Assembly: GCF_002272895.1 (NCBI RefSeq)
Contig: NZ_MLAQ01000003.1
Coordinates: 124,001 to 188,000, forward strand
Source of the DNA: Helicobacter sp. 12S02232-10
GTDB lineage: Bacteria; Campylobacterota; Campylobacteria; Campylobacterales; Helicobacteraceae
Reading direction: 5' to 3'
DNA length: 64,000 nucleotides
Shown: one piece after another, positions 7,577 to 13,970 of the stretch
How positions within the stretch are numbered: the first letter of the stretch is position 1
Layout: each line of letters begins with the position of its first letter
Program-made: the position numbers and the translations under genes
Notes under the pieces: generated by a model
Seen by the model: the letters and a program-made list of their open reading frames with translations, nothing else
The model's database searches: none
What the model was told of the DNA's origin: nothing

Positions 7577-7881
7577 TGAATTGGGATATGGGTATTATGA
7601 AAAGAATTTTTATTAAAATACATAATTTTTTGATGTGGTGTGCTATCGTTTTCCCTATCTCTGTTTTCATTGTAGGAATGGTTGTGTCTATTTTTGATGG
7701 CAATATTGGTGCAAAAATTACTGGGACGGGACTTGCGATAGAGATTTTTTATTTGATCTTTGTCTTTGTTGTCTGTGGTTTTTTGTATGTTGCAATAATT
7801 GATGGTTGGTATGCATATGATGAGCCTTTTATTGACAATGATTTTTCCAGTTGTTTTATCAAGATTAGAGACGACCAATAA
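7576..7881 (+). CDS. Small plus-strand membrane protein (phage moron?)
   Basis: 101 residues. Two clear transmembrane segments: about residues 18-37 (L-M-W-C-A-I-V-F-P-I-S-V-F-I-V-G-M-V-V) and 56-75 (I-F-Y-L-I-F-V-F-V-V-C-G-F-L-Y-V). The C-terminal tail is acidic. It lies on the strand opposite the late genes, between the tape measure and gpE', and its 3' end overlaps the gpE' stop by 17 nt antisense. A moron protein acting at the host membrane (for example superinfection exclusion) is a reasonable guess. No family recognised. Confidence 0.6.
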   Translation: MNWDMGIMKRIFIKIHNFLMWCAIVFPISVFIVGMVVSIFDGNIGAKITGTGLAIEIFYLIFVFVVCGFLYVAIIDGWYAYDEPFIDNDFSSCFIKIRDDQ

Positions 7882-8259
7882 CCCCACCCCTTGCCTCCAA
7901 AATCTTTTTAGCAATCCTAATATAGTCTTCAAATTCACTCCATTCCATATTTTTAATATCCATTAAACTAAAATGCAAGGCATAACCGATAATGGCTATG
8001 CCTTCTCTTAGTCCTTTGGGTCAAATCCCATAAATTCTTTCACACATTCTAAGAGTCTTTTAAACTCTCTCACTCCCATTTGATTAATGGAATCAATCGT
8101 TAAATCTCCCTCGCTCATATCTACTAAAAGATGTTTAGCAATGGTGAGTTCATCTTTGCTTTTCTTTTGTGCGGATTCAAGTTGTAAGATGGTGGGTTCT
8201 TTGAGTGTGATTTCTTTGCCGTTTTTAAGGGTGAAGGTTTTGATATCGGTTTCTGTCAT
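7865..8259 (-). CDS. E: Tail assembly chaperone fusion gpE+E' made by -1 frameshift
   Basis: Reading gpE to the slippery CCCAAAG (8014-8020) and slipping back one base opens a 49-codon extension ending at 7865, giving about 131 residues. The extension contains G-Y-A-L-H-F-S, D-I-K-N-M-E-W-S-E-F-E-D-Y and I-A-K-K-I-L-E-A-R, the helical tail expected of E+E' and lambda G-T type chaperones. These proteins load the tape measure; a fixed ratio of short and long forms is typical of the family. The frame is open with no stop between slip site and end. Confidence 0.8.
7977..8020 (-). promoter_or_regulatory. Programmed -1 ribosomal frameshift signal
   Basis: On the minus strand: slippery heptamer CCCAAAG (8014-8020, X-XXY-YYZ form in the zero frame C CCA AAG), 9-nt spacer containing the gpE stop TAA, then an 11-bp hairpin: AAGGCATAGCC (7994-8004) with GGTTATGCCTT (7977-7987), 6-nt loop, one G-U pair. 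Slip site, spacing and stem all fit known -1 signals. Confidence 0.85.
8008..8259 (-). CDS. E: Phage tail assembly chaperone gpE, short form
   Basis: 83 residues ending at TAA 8008-8010. The sequence opens F-T-L-K-N-G-K-E-I-T-L-K-E-P-T and continues with helices to K-E-F-M-G-F-D-P-K-D, the pattern of Mu/P2-like tail assembly chaperones. It is the non-shifted product; the frameshifted product is listed separately. It lies between tube and tape measure as in all contractile-tailed relatives. Confidence 0.8.
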   Translation of the reverse strand: MTETDIKTFTLKNGKEITLKEPTILQLESAQKKSKDELTIAKHLLVDMSEGDLTIDSINQMGVREFKRLLECVKEFMGFDPKD

Positions 8260-8308
8260 TTTGTATCCTTTTGTTTCTTTTTTTAATGGAGGGTATAACC
8301 CTCATTCC

Positions 8309-8824
8309 TTAGCTGATATTCTTTCTAATCTCTAAGAATTGATCCACTCCATTGACTGCAAATACATTATTTATCACATCATAAACAATCACAGGGACTT
8401 TATTGATTTGATAACTAAACATATAAACAGCTATCTCTAAAGTGAGTTCTGCTTCTTTATTCATTTCAAAATTAGGTAACTCTAAGATTTTCGCACTTCC
8501 TTGCAGTGTTGCAATGATTTGAGATTCTTTCCTTATAAAGTTCTCCATACTGCTAAGGTTTTGTTTAACGTAGAGCATTAGGGGAAGACTTAGATTCATT
8601 GCATTAAATATTGTGGGATTCACCCCACTGATTGTTAATTTTGAACTGAGTGCTTTAAGAGTGGGTAAGACTTGTTCAAATTTGCCAATTGCTCCACTTT
8701 GTTCAATCACTTCGTGTTCTATTTTTGGTTGTTCGAATCCTTTTAGAATGCCTAATAGTCCGATTCCGTGTAGAAATACATTGCCTCCTGTGAATGCTTG
8801 AGGGTTGAGTGCTAATGCCATCAT
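8309..8824 (-). CDS. FII: Phage major tail tube protein (FII)
   Basis: 171 residues, the normal length for the FII tube family. It has the start F-T-G-G-N-V-F-L-H-G-I-G-L-L-G, then I-E-H-E, T-L-K-A-L-S-S-K-L-T-I-S-G, and an end V-N-G-V-D-Q-F-L-E-I-R-K-N, matching tube proteins of P2-like phages. It polymerises into the inner tube. It follows the sheath gene by about 50 nt; ATG at 8824 has AGGAG upstream. Confidence 0.9.
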   Translation of the reverse strand: MMALALNPQAFTGGNVFLHGIGLLGILKGFEQPKIEHEVIEQSGAIGKFEQVLPTLKALSSKLTISGVNPTIFNAMNLSLPLMLYVKQNLSSMENFIRKESQIIATLQGSAKILELPNFEMNKEAELTLEIAVYMFSYQINKVPVIVYDVINNVFAVNGVDQFLEIRKNIS

Positions 8825-8877
8825 ATGCTCCTTTTTTATTTATTTTAATTGGGATTCTAAAAATCCGCCTTTATTCC

Positions 8878-9999
8878 TTAATTTAATTCCTTAATCAACT
8901 CTGCCCCATAAGAATCCACTTTATAGATTTTATTTGTGATGTTTTTCATTAATGGAGTTTCTTGGGCTTTGTGTCCGATATAGATTTTGCCTTGAGCGAT
9001 ACTCTCATTAGTGTTTAGACTCTCAGGCACAGAGACTTCAAATCCAATAATGATGTTATTGCCCACTAATCTCCTGTAAAAGGCTTCTAAATCATCAACC
9101 ACTTTTTTAAGAGTGTCTGAAATCTGTTTATCAATGGCTTCTTTTTGAGAAGTAGCAATTGATTCCATAATGGTGTCAAAGATAACAACTGAATGGATGG
9201 AAGTAAAATCAGAATCTGTTGTTTCTCCTCCCCAGCTTCTTAATCCATTATCGGCGATGGCTAGAGTGATGCCTTTCCCTCTTAATCTATCAGCCATACA
9301 ATCTTCTCCACTGATAAACTCTACCTTATCCACAATGCCAATGATGCCATCAAGAATTCGATTTGAGAAAGTTTGTGCGAATCCGTATTCAGATTGATTC
9401 ATCACTTTAATGTACCCTGCGATAATGAAATTTCCTAAAGGTCGGATTGTCTTATCTAATCTTTGCACCTTTTGATAAGTGATGATGGCTCGTTTTGCAC
9501 TAAAATCTTTGATGCATTCATTGATTTTTTCTTCTTTGGTTTCATTCACTTCTATGGTATAGATAGCTCCTAGTTTATCACCGATGATTTTTAATTTCTC
9601 CCATACCCCTTTGTCATTATTATAAAGAGAAGAAAGAATAAACTTAGGTTTCAATCCAGTTGTTTGTTCTGCGCCTAAGAGTGCTTCTATTGCTTCAATA
9701 GCTTTTACAATATCTTTTTTTTGTTTTTCAGTTTCATCTACTCCTGTAGTGTCTTTAACAAAGCTTGAGATAATCAAAGTGGTGTTAATGCCTGTTGCCT
9801 CTAAATCTTTTAGAGTGTCTTGAATGCTCCCATCACCCACTGCTTTAATGGCTTCATCAATGCTTGGATAGTATTTAACTCCCACATTTTCAGTGTTAGC
9901 ATCATCGCCTACGATAGCTAGGGTTCTTGTGTTGTTGATTGCATAAGCTTTAGTTGCTTGATTGTAAATCTCAATGTTAATGCCGTATTTGGAACTCAT
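8878..9999 (-). CDS. FI: Phage major tail sheath protein (FI)
   Basis: 373 residues, slightly shorter than P2 FI. Recognisable parts: R-T-L-A-I-V-G-D-D-A-N, S-I-D-E-A-I-K-A-V, D-N-G-L-R-S-W-G (the conserved R-x-W-G region near residue 250), L-E-A-F-Y-R-R-L and the closing beta region I-G-F-E-V. It forms the contractile sheath. It is the first gene after the plus-strand RNA/peptide island at 10023-10357, so late transcripts must either pass that island or start anew; no strong minus-strand promoter is seen just before it. Confidence 0.9.
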   Translation of the reverse strand: MSSKYGINIEIYNQATKAYAINNTRTLAIVGDDANTENVGVKYYPSIDEAIKAVGDGSIQDTLKDLEATGINTTLIISSFVKDTTGVDETEKQKKDIVKAIEAIEALLGAEQTTGLKPKFILSSLYNNDKGVWEKLKIIGDKLGAIYTIEVNETKEEKINECIKDFSAKRAIITYQKVQRLDKTIRPLGNFIIAGYIKVMNQSEYGFAQTFSNRILDGIIGIVDKVEFISGEDCMADRLRGKGITLAIADNGLRSWGGETTDSDFTSIHSVVIFDTIMESIATSQKEAIDKQISDTLKKVVDDLEAFYRRLVGNNIIIGFEVSVPESLNTNESIAQGKIYIGHKAQETPLMKNITNKIYKVDSYGAELIKELN

Positions 10000-10022
10000 T
10001 TTTTCTCCTTTGATTTATTTTA

Positions 10023-10051
10023 TTGACTTGTTTTGTCAAAAGATTTATAAT
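10023..10051 (+). promoter_or_regulatory. Near-consensus promoter of small RNA copy A
   Basis: TTGACT (10023-10028), 17-nt spacer, TATAAT (10046-10051). The -35 region lies inside an inverted repeat TTGAC-N7-GTCAA (10023-10039), a possible operator. It is the best promoter seen in the window and points against the late genes. Confidence 0.8.
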
Positions 10052-10057
10052 GCCCTC

Positions 10058-10152
10058 GTCTAGTTCTTAGTGCGGGCTGGACAAAGTTAAACAAGGTAAC
10101 CTTTCGACGGGTTGAACCCGATTCCAATTTTTTTGGAGTCGGGTTTTTTTTT
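10058..10152 (+). ncRNA. Small RNA copy A, candidate antitoxin RNA with anti-Shine-Dalgarno segment
   Basis: About 95 nt from GTCTA to the T-run. 5' hairpin GTCTAGTTC (10058-10066) with GGGCTGGAC (10073-10081); 3' terminator CCCGATTCC (10117-10125) with GGAGTCGGG (10135-10143) and nine Ts. Between them, 10100-10113 (CCTTTCGACGGGTT) can pair over 14 bp (two G-U) with 10182-10195 (AATTCGTCGAAAGG), which is the leader of the downstream peptide and includes the AAAGG of its ribosome-binding site. Its homologue is the RNA at 3040-3130. Inferred role: repressing translation of the peptide, as in type I toxin-antitoxin loci. Confidence 0.7.
10117..10152 (+). terminator. Intrinsic terminator between RNA copy A and the peptide gene
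   Basis: 9-bp stem CCCGATTCC/GGAGTCGGG (10117-10125, 10135-10143) with one G-U pair, then nine Ts. If the same promoter also feeds the peptide, this acts as an attenuator; no clear second promoter is seen after it. Confidence 0.85.
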
Positions 10153-10206
10153 GGTTTGCTTTTTGGCGGGTTAGGGGCGGAAATTCGTCGAAAGGAGACC
10201 ACAAAG

Positions 10207-10299
10207 ATGGACTCAAATATCATTTTTACGATCATTGCGATTTTTGTCGCGGTATTTCGGGAAGAGATTAGGAATTTCTTAAAACTCAAGCCCAAATGA
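10207..10299 (+). CDS. 30-residue hydrophobic peptide, candidate type I toxin
   Basis: ATG at 10207 with AAAGGAG at 10191-10197 and 9 nt between; TGA at 10297-10299. The peptide has one membrane-spanning segment (N-I-I-F-T-I-I-A-I-F-V-A-V-F, residues 4-17) followed by a charged tail R-E-E-I-R-N-F-L-K-L-K-P-K. Size and layout are those of Fst/Ldr-like type I toxins, which insert in the inner membrane; I do not claim homology. It is followed by its own strong terminator (10317-10357). Its leader is complementary to the RNA immediately upstream. The minus-strand open frame over the same DNA (10020-10334) is judged a shadow. Confidence 0.65.
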   Translation: MDSNIIFTIIAIFVAVFREEIRNFLKLKPK

Positions 10300-10316
10300 T
10301 TGTCGCCTACCTTGTT

Positions 10317-10357
10317 ACCTCCCTTGAGCTTCACTACCTCAGGGGAGGTTTTTTTAT
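10317..10357 (+). terminator. Terminator of the peptide mRNA
   Basis: 12-bp stem ACCTCCCTTGAG (10317-10328) with CTCAGGGGAGGT (10338-10349), one G-U pair, 9-nt loop, followed by eight Ts. Its direction confirms a plus-strand transcript here. Confidence 0.85.
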
Positions 10358-10368
10358 CCCCATCACTT

Positions 10369-10593
10369 TCACTTTCCTCCCCTGCAAAAATCCAAATCTT
10401 TTTTAATGAGTTCTGAATAAATCAGAACCGCCTTTAAATCCTTGATAATATCCCCGCTTCGTTGGGGTTTTTCCCTCTCTTTTATCTCACAAGGGGAAGG
10501 GATGAATACCTGTTGGTATTTTGTTTTAACCATTCCTGTGCATCCACTAAGGATGAACATTAGAGTTAGGATTATAAAAAAGCTCCAATGCAT
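10369..10593 (-). CDS. Outer-membrane spanin subunit (Rz1-like lipoprotein)
   Basis: 74 residues with a lipoprotein signal: hydrophobic residues 4-16 and lipobox L-S-G-C ending at Cys17. The mature part is short and has P-S-P-C and many charged residues. Together with the overlapping upstream gene it forms an i-spanin/o-spanin pair that fuses inner and outer membranes at the last step of lysis. The 47-nt overlap with the Rz-like gene and their place after the endolysin are typical. Name by position and architecture. Confidence 0.7.
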   Translation of the reverse strand: MHWSFFIILTLMFILSGCTGMVKTKYQQVFIPSPCEIKEREKPQRSGDIIKDLKAVLIYSELIKKDLDFCRGGK

Positions 10594-10882
10594 TCTTTAT
10601 CTCCTTTAATTGATTCTCACAACTCAAGTCTTTTTCTTGAATGACTTGATATTTTGTAATGATTTTTTCTTTTATCTTTGGATCTTCTTCTTGATACTCT
10701 TTAGTTTGGAGTTCTTTGAGCCTGATGGCTTGATTTTGAGTTTGGAGGATATAGGTAGCAATCCCACTCTCTATACCTGCTTGAATCTTTTGATGGATAT
10801 AGTATTTAACTCCTAAAAACCCTGTTAGCACCAAAGAAATTAATAAAGCACCACACCAAAGCAGAATCTGTTGATTAAGCAT
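10547..10882 (-). CDS. Inner-membrane spanin subunit (Rz-like)
   Basis: About 111 residues from the ATG at 10882, which has GAGG upstream; a longer frame uses a TTG. One N-terminal transmembrane segment (residues about 6-27, I-L-L-W-C-G-A-L-L-I-S-L-V-L-T-G) followed by a coiled-coil-like region rich in Gln, Lys and Glu, the plan of an i-spanin. The start overlaps the endolysin stop by 8 nt and its 3' end contains the start of the Rz1-like gene. Confidence 0.75.
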   Translation of the reverse strand: MLNQQILLWCGALLISLVLTGFLGVKYYIHQKIQAGIESGIATYILQTQNQAIRLKELQTKEYQEEDPKIKEKIITKYQVIQEKDLSCENQLKEIKNALELFYNPNSNVHP

Positions 10883-11468
10883 TTTGTACCTCAATGCCCT
10901 CTATGGTTTCTTTGTGTTCTTGCATGAGTTGGGAGAGTCTTTTTGCTCTGTCTTTCACCTGCATTGCCCAAGAAGAATTTAACATTTCGCGCGAAGCATT
11001 GCTATAGTCTTTGGAATTAAGAGCTAAAATCATTTTTTTAAAGAGTAAGAGTCTTGGAATGCCTAAGTTATAAGCCATATCAAGAATAATACTCTGCCTT
11101 GTGGCATCAAGATTTTTAAACCATCTGTATTGATAGAGTTCATTATAAAGTTCCTCTAAATGATTCTTTAACCACTCCTGTGCTTCTTTTTTTCCATAAA
11201 CACCAAAGTTTAATTTGATGTTTCTTTGCTCTTCTTCACTGAGGGGGTATTGTTTTAAGTTTCTACCATAGCCGATTGTTTCAATGCTTGCAGTGTCTAA
11301 ATAGACTTGCCCCCTGTAGCCTTCGTGTTTTTTAATCATTTCTAATACTTCCTCACTGATTGGGCTTGGATTGTTTGTTTCTTTTTTGGTTTGTGATATT
11401 TCATTATTCATTGTTAAACTCTCTTTTTTGATTTTCTTTTCTGTTTTTAAGAGATGATTTGTTTTCAT
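10875..11468 (-). CDS. Endolysin, T4-type lysozyme (GH24)
   Basis: 197 residues. The catalytic triad is visible at Glu49 (K-K-H-E-G-Y), Asp58 (Y-L-D-T) and Thr64 (T-I-G-Y-G), with the same 9 and 6 residue spacing as Glu11/Asp20/Thr26 of T4 lysozyme. F-K-K-M-I-x-A-L-N and S-x-W-A further on are also family features. There is no signal peptide, so it depends on the holin encoded just upstream. Start ATG at 11468 overlaps the holin stop by 4 nt. It cleaves the glycan backbone of peptidoglycan. Confidence 0.9.
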   Translation of the reverse strand: MKTNHLLKTEKKIKKESLTMNNEISQTKKETNNPSPISEEVLEMIKKHEGYRGQVYLDTASIETIGYGRNLKQYPLSEEEQRNIKLNFGVYGKKEAQEWLKNHLEELYNELYQYRWFKNLDATRQSIILDMAYNLGIPRLLLFKKMILALNSKDYSNASREMLNSSWAMQVKDRAKRLSQLMQEHKETIEGIEVQNA

Positions 11469-11785
11469 TTCTCATCTCCAATGCCTGTTTTCTTCTTAAA
11501 GAGTTTGATTAAAAGTCTTGAGATGGTCTCTGCTCCAATAAACCCTAATCCTCCCCCAATCGCACAAGATAAGGAATCAGGCAGACCATAATAGGTATGG
11601 GCAATCTCATAACCAATCCAAGTCACTAACATCGAAGATCCCACACCATAGATGATGAATTGTAAGGCTTTAGATTTTGTATCAATGTGTTCTTCTTGGA
11701 TGGTTCTTAACACATAAAGAACTCCTACTAATGCCCCAATGGTTGCTAAAAAAATATAGAATTTCATATTCTCCCAAAAACTCAT
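11465..11785 (-). CDS. Phage holin (LydA / class II-like)
   Basis: 106 residues. Hydrophobic segments at about 8-25 (F-Y-I-F-L-A-T-I-G-A-L-V-G-V-L-Y-V-L), 42-60 and 70-92, the last with the sequence L-S-C-A-I-G-G-G-L-G-F-I-G-A-E common in LydA-type holins, and a lysine-rich C-terminus. It is coupled by 4-nt overlaps to the DUF4376-like gene before it and the endolysin after it, forming the lysis cassette holin, endolysin, Rz, Rz1. Confidence 0.8.
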   Translation of the reverse strand: MSFWENMKFYIFLATIGALVGVLYVLRTIQEEHIDTKSKALQFIIYGVGSSMLVTWIGYEIAHTYYGLPDSLSCAIGGGLGFIGAETISRLLIKLFKKKTGIGDEK

Positions 11786-12510
11786 TTTCTCTCCTTTTGT
11801 AATGTTGTTTGTTTTGTTATTTCCTCATCATCTTTGATTCCCTCAATAACATCTTGAGTTTTTTCTTGATTGGAATTTTCATTGTTCTGATTATTTTGTG
11901 AGGGTGTTATTTCTTGAGTTTGAATTCCTTCTTTATCTCTAATATCTTCTGCTTTCTCTTTGTCTTCACTCTCTTTCTCATCTATCCAATCAATGGCTTG
12001 GAGTGCTTGGAGTGTTTGTGCTTGATTGATTGCTTCTTTGAGTTCCCCACATTTAAAAAGCATTTTTGCCTTATACTCTAAGGCATCAGCATAGAGTTTT
12101 TTTAGTTGAACTTTTGTATGGGGAATGTTTTGTTTATTGAAAGGATCATCAATTGGGGCACATCTGAAAAAAGAATCAATGCCTGCTAAGACTAATCCCA
12201 TCAGATTGATTTGATCTTCTTGAGCCATATCATAGATATGGGGAGTGCCTAGTGCATTTGAAGTTAGTTTCTCTAAGTGCTTGTCACAAGCTTGATTCAT
12301 TTGTGTGGTGGCTTTGATTTTGGCATAATCTAGAGCTTCTTTGATGGATTCCAAATAATGAGTCGGCAGTTGTGTTTCCATAAAGGGGTCTTTTAACTCA
12401 ATTTCAGATTGGATATAGACAAATTCAGAATCAGAAGTAATGCTTTTAAATTCTCCTTGCACATCTGTGATTTTTTCTAAAGGAATTTTGTAGGTTTTAT
12501 AAGTTTTCAT
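11782..12510 (-). CDS. Tail-fibre-associated protein, DUF4376-like
   Basis: 242 residues. The region from about 80 to 175 (helical; I-D-S-F-F-R-C, K-L-Y-A-D-A-L-E-Y-K-A-K) resembles the DUF4376 domain often found behind tail fibre genes. The C-terminal 70 residues are low-complexity, rich in Glu, Gln, Asn and Lys. It overlaps the RCC1-propeller gene by 4 nt upstream and the holin by 4 nt downstream, so it is the last gene of the receptor-binding block. A fibre assembly or stabilising role is likely; not proven by sequence. Confidence 0.55.
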   Translation of the reverse strand: MKTYKTYKIPLEKITDVQGEFKSITSDSEFVYIQSEIELKDPFMETQLPTHYLESIKEALDYAKIKATTQMNQACDKHLEKLTSNALGTPHIYDMAQEDQINLMGLVLAGIDSFFRCAPIDDPFNKQNIPHTKVQLKKLYADALEYKAKMLFKCGELKEAINQAQTLQALQAIDWIDEKESEDKEKAEDIRDKEGIQTQEITPSQNNQNNENSNQEKTQDVIEGIKDDEEITKQTTLQKERK

Positions 12511-13970
12511 TTGGGTTCTCCTAAGGGTAAGATTTGGGGTTGCAAGACATTCGTGGTATAGTTGAGATTCCAGCTAAGAGTGACGCCACAGGCATATAAA
12601 CGCTCTCCATCAGTGGCAATAAAGACTCTCTCTGTTCCATAGTAGGAGCAAACATCATAATCAATGATATTAGGAGGGGTCGGTAGTTTAGTCCAGACTC
12701 TTGTATCAGTAGCATTGCCAATCCCTAAGGCATAGTTGTTATAACCAAAGCTCCAAAGATCGCCGTTAAAGTCTTGAGCATAAAAGGCGTTTTGATTATA
12801 GGGTTTGCAGTGAATGGATTTGAAAGAGACACCTGCGTATAAGCTTTGAGTTAAAGAGTTTCCTGTGCGATTTTCTCCAAATCCAAACTGCCCATAACCC
12901 CAAGACCATACGTTATGATTCGAATTTAAGAGTAAGGCTGTGCCATAGATGCCACTACTGACAAACTGATCGGATGCTTTAATACCACTACTAAAGACTT
13001 CAGTAGCACTTAAATTGTCGCCTAATCCTCCATCAAGACCACTTTCTCTACCTCCGTTAAATCCTGCGTGATAAAAGGCATTTCCTGCTTCAAAATACGT
13101 TAGTCCCTTCCATCCGCTCCAATCTAAGCAGTAGTGATAAACTTTATTAATATTGGCTAGCGGGTGGAGTTCAGGGGCTAAGATGGGGGTGTTGGTTTTA
13201 CCTAAGCCCAAGCACCCATTCCCATTCCATCCCCAAACATATGTTTTAGAGCCTTTTTTAGCAAAGACCCCACTCACAAAGTTATTCCCACTCCAAATCT
13301 CTTCAATATCTTCTAAAACAGAGACTCTAACAAAGCGATTGGAATTAATCGTATTGCCAATGCCGAGTTGTCCTTCTGCATTTCTCCCACAACTCCATAC
13401 GCTCCCATCTTCTAAAAGAATGGTGCAGAATTGATTGGCTGAGAGATAGCTCATTGACCTGATTTGTTTGATTTTAGCACTCATTGTAACTTTAGTAGGG
13501 ATTGGGACGGCATTGTTATGCCCCACACCTAAACAACCCTCTGAATTATTGCCCCATACCCACATATCAGCAGAATCCTTAACTTGAGCAAAGAAGTTGG
13601 CGTGTCCGCCAATCACATCAATAATCTCTACGCCTTGGGGGATGGCTACTCTTGCAAATCCTGCTGTAATCGGAACTCTTCCTGCACCGCTTGTAGTGGC
13701 ATTGCCTCCTGAAACAAAGATATCCCCATACTTAATAATCTCATCATTAGCCCCCACAATCACTTCTTGAAACATAATGCCCTGATAGATGTTTTGATTT
13801 TTTAAAAGGCGGATTCTTTTTTTAGTGGGGCAATATTGGGAATAGGTATCTACTAAATCTTGTTTTAATCCTGCCTGATAGGTCTGTAAGGCTTTGGTTG
13901 TTTCGTTAATGTCGGTTTGCTTGATACTTTTCAAATCTTCTAATTTTGAGATGATGTCATTTTCATTCAT
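12507..13970 (-). CDS. Tail protein with RCC1-type beta-propeller repeats
   Basis: 487 residues. After about 110 helical or linker residues come repeats of the RCC1 kind: V-W-G-N-N-S-E-G-C-L-G-V-G, V-W-S-C-G-R-N-A-E-G-Q-L-G-I-G, V-W-G-W-N-G-N-G-C-L-G-L-G, a degenerate one near residue 305, V-W-S-W-G-Y-G-Q-F-G-F-G and L-W-S-F-G-Y-N-N-Y-A-L-G-I-G, and a final L-Y-A-C-G. Six or seven blades would form a propeller. It lies right after the fibre gene (8-nt overlap) where receptor-binding proteins are encoded, so a host-receptor role is inferred. No enzymatic motif. Confidence 0.75.
   Translation of the reverse strand: MNENDIISKLEDLKSIKQTDINETTKALQTYQAGLKQDLVDTYSQYCPTKKRIRLLKNQNIYQGIMFQEVIVGANDEIIKYGDIFVSGGNATTSGAGRVPITAGFARVAIPQGVEIIDVIGGHANFFAQVKDSADMWVWGNNSEGCLGVGHNNAVPIPTKVTMSAKIKQIRSMSYLSANQFCTILLEDGSVWSCGRNAEGQLGIGNTINSNRFVRVSVLEDIEEIWSGNNFVSGVFAKKGSKTYVWGWNGNGCLGLGKTNTPILAPELHPLANINKVYHYCLDWSGWKGLTYFEAGNAFYHAGFNGGRESGLDGGLGDNLSATEVFSSGIKASDQFVSSGIYGTALLLNSNHNVWSWGYGQFGFGENRTGNSLTQSLYAGVSFKSIHCKPYNQNAFYAQDFNGDLWSFGYNNYALGIGNATDTRVWTKLPTPPNIIDYDVCSYYGTERVFIATDGERLYACGVTLSWNLNYTTNVLQPQILPLGEPK

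Noticed and set aside
7432-7938. Minus-strand open frame of 168 codons between tape measure and gpE
   Set aside because: It is the wrong frame of the gpE' extension and the antisense of the plus-strand membrane protein; its protein has no plausible domain.
10020-10334. Minus-strand open frame of 104 codons
   Set aside because: It lies wholly over the plus-strand RNA, peptide and terminators, starts without a ribosome-binding site and has a low-complexity sequence dictated by the antisense of the terminators.
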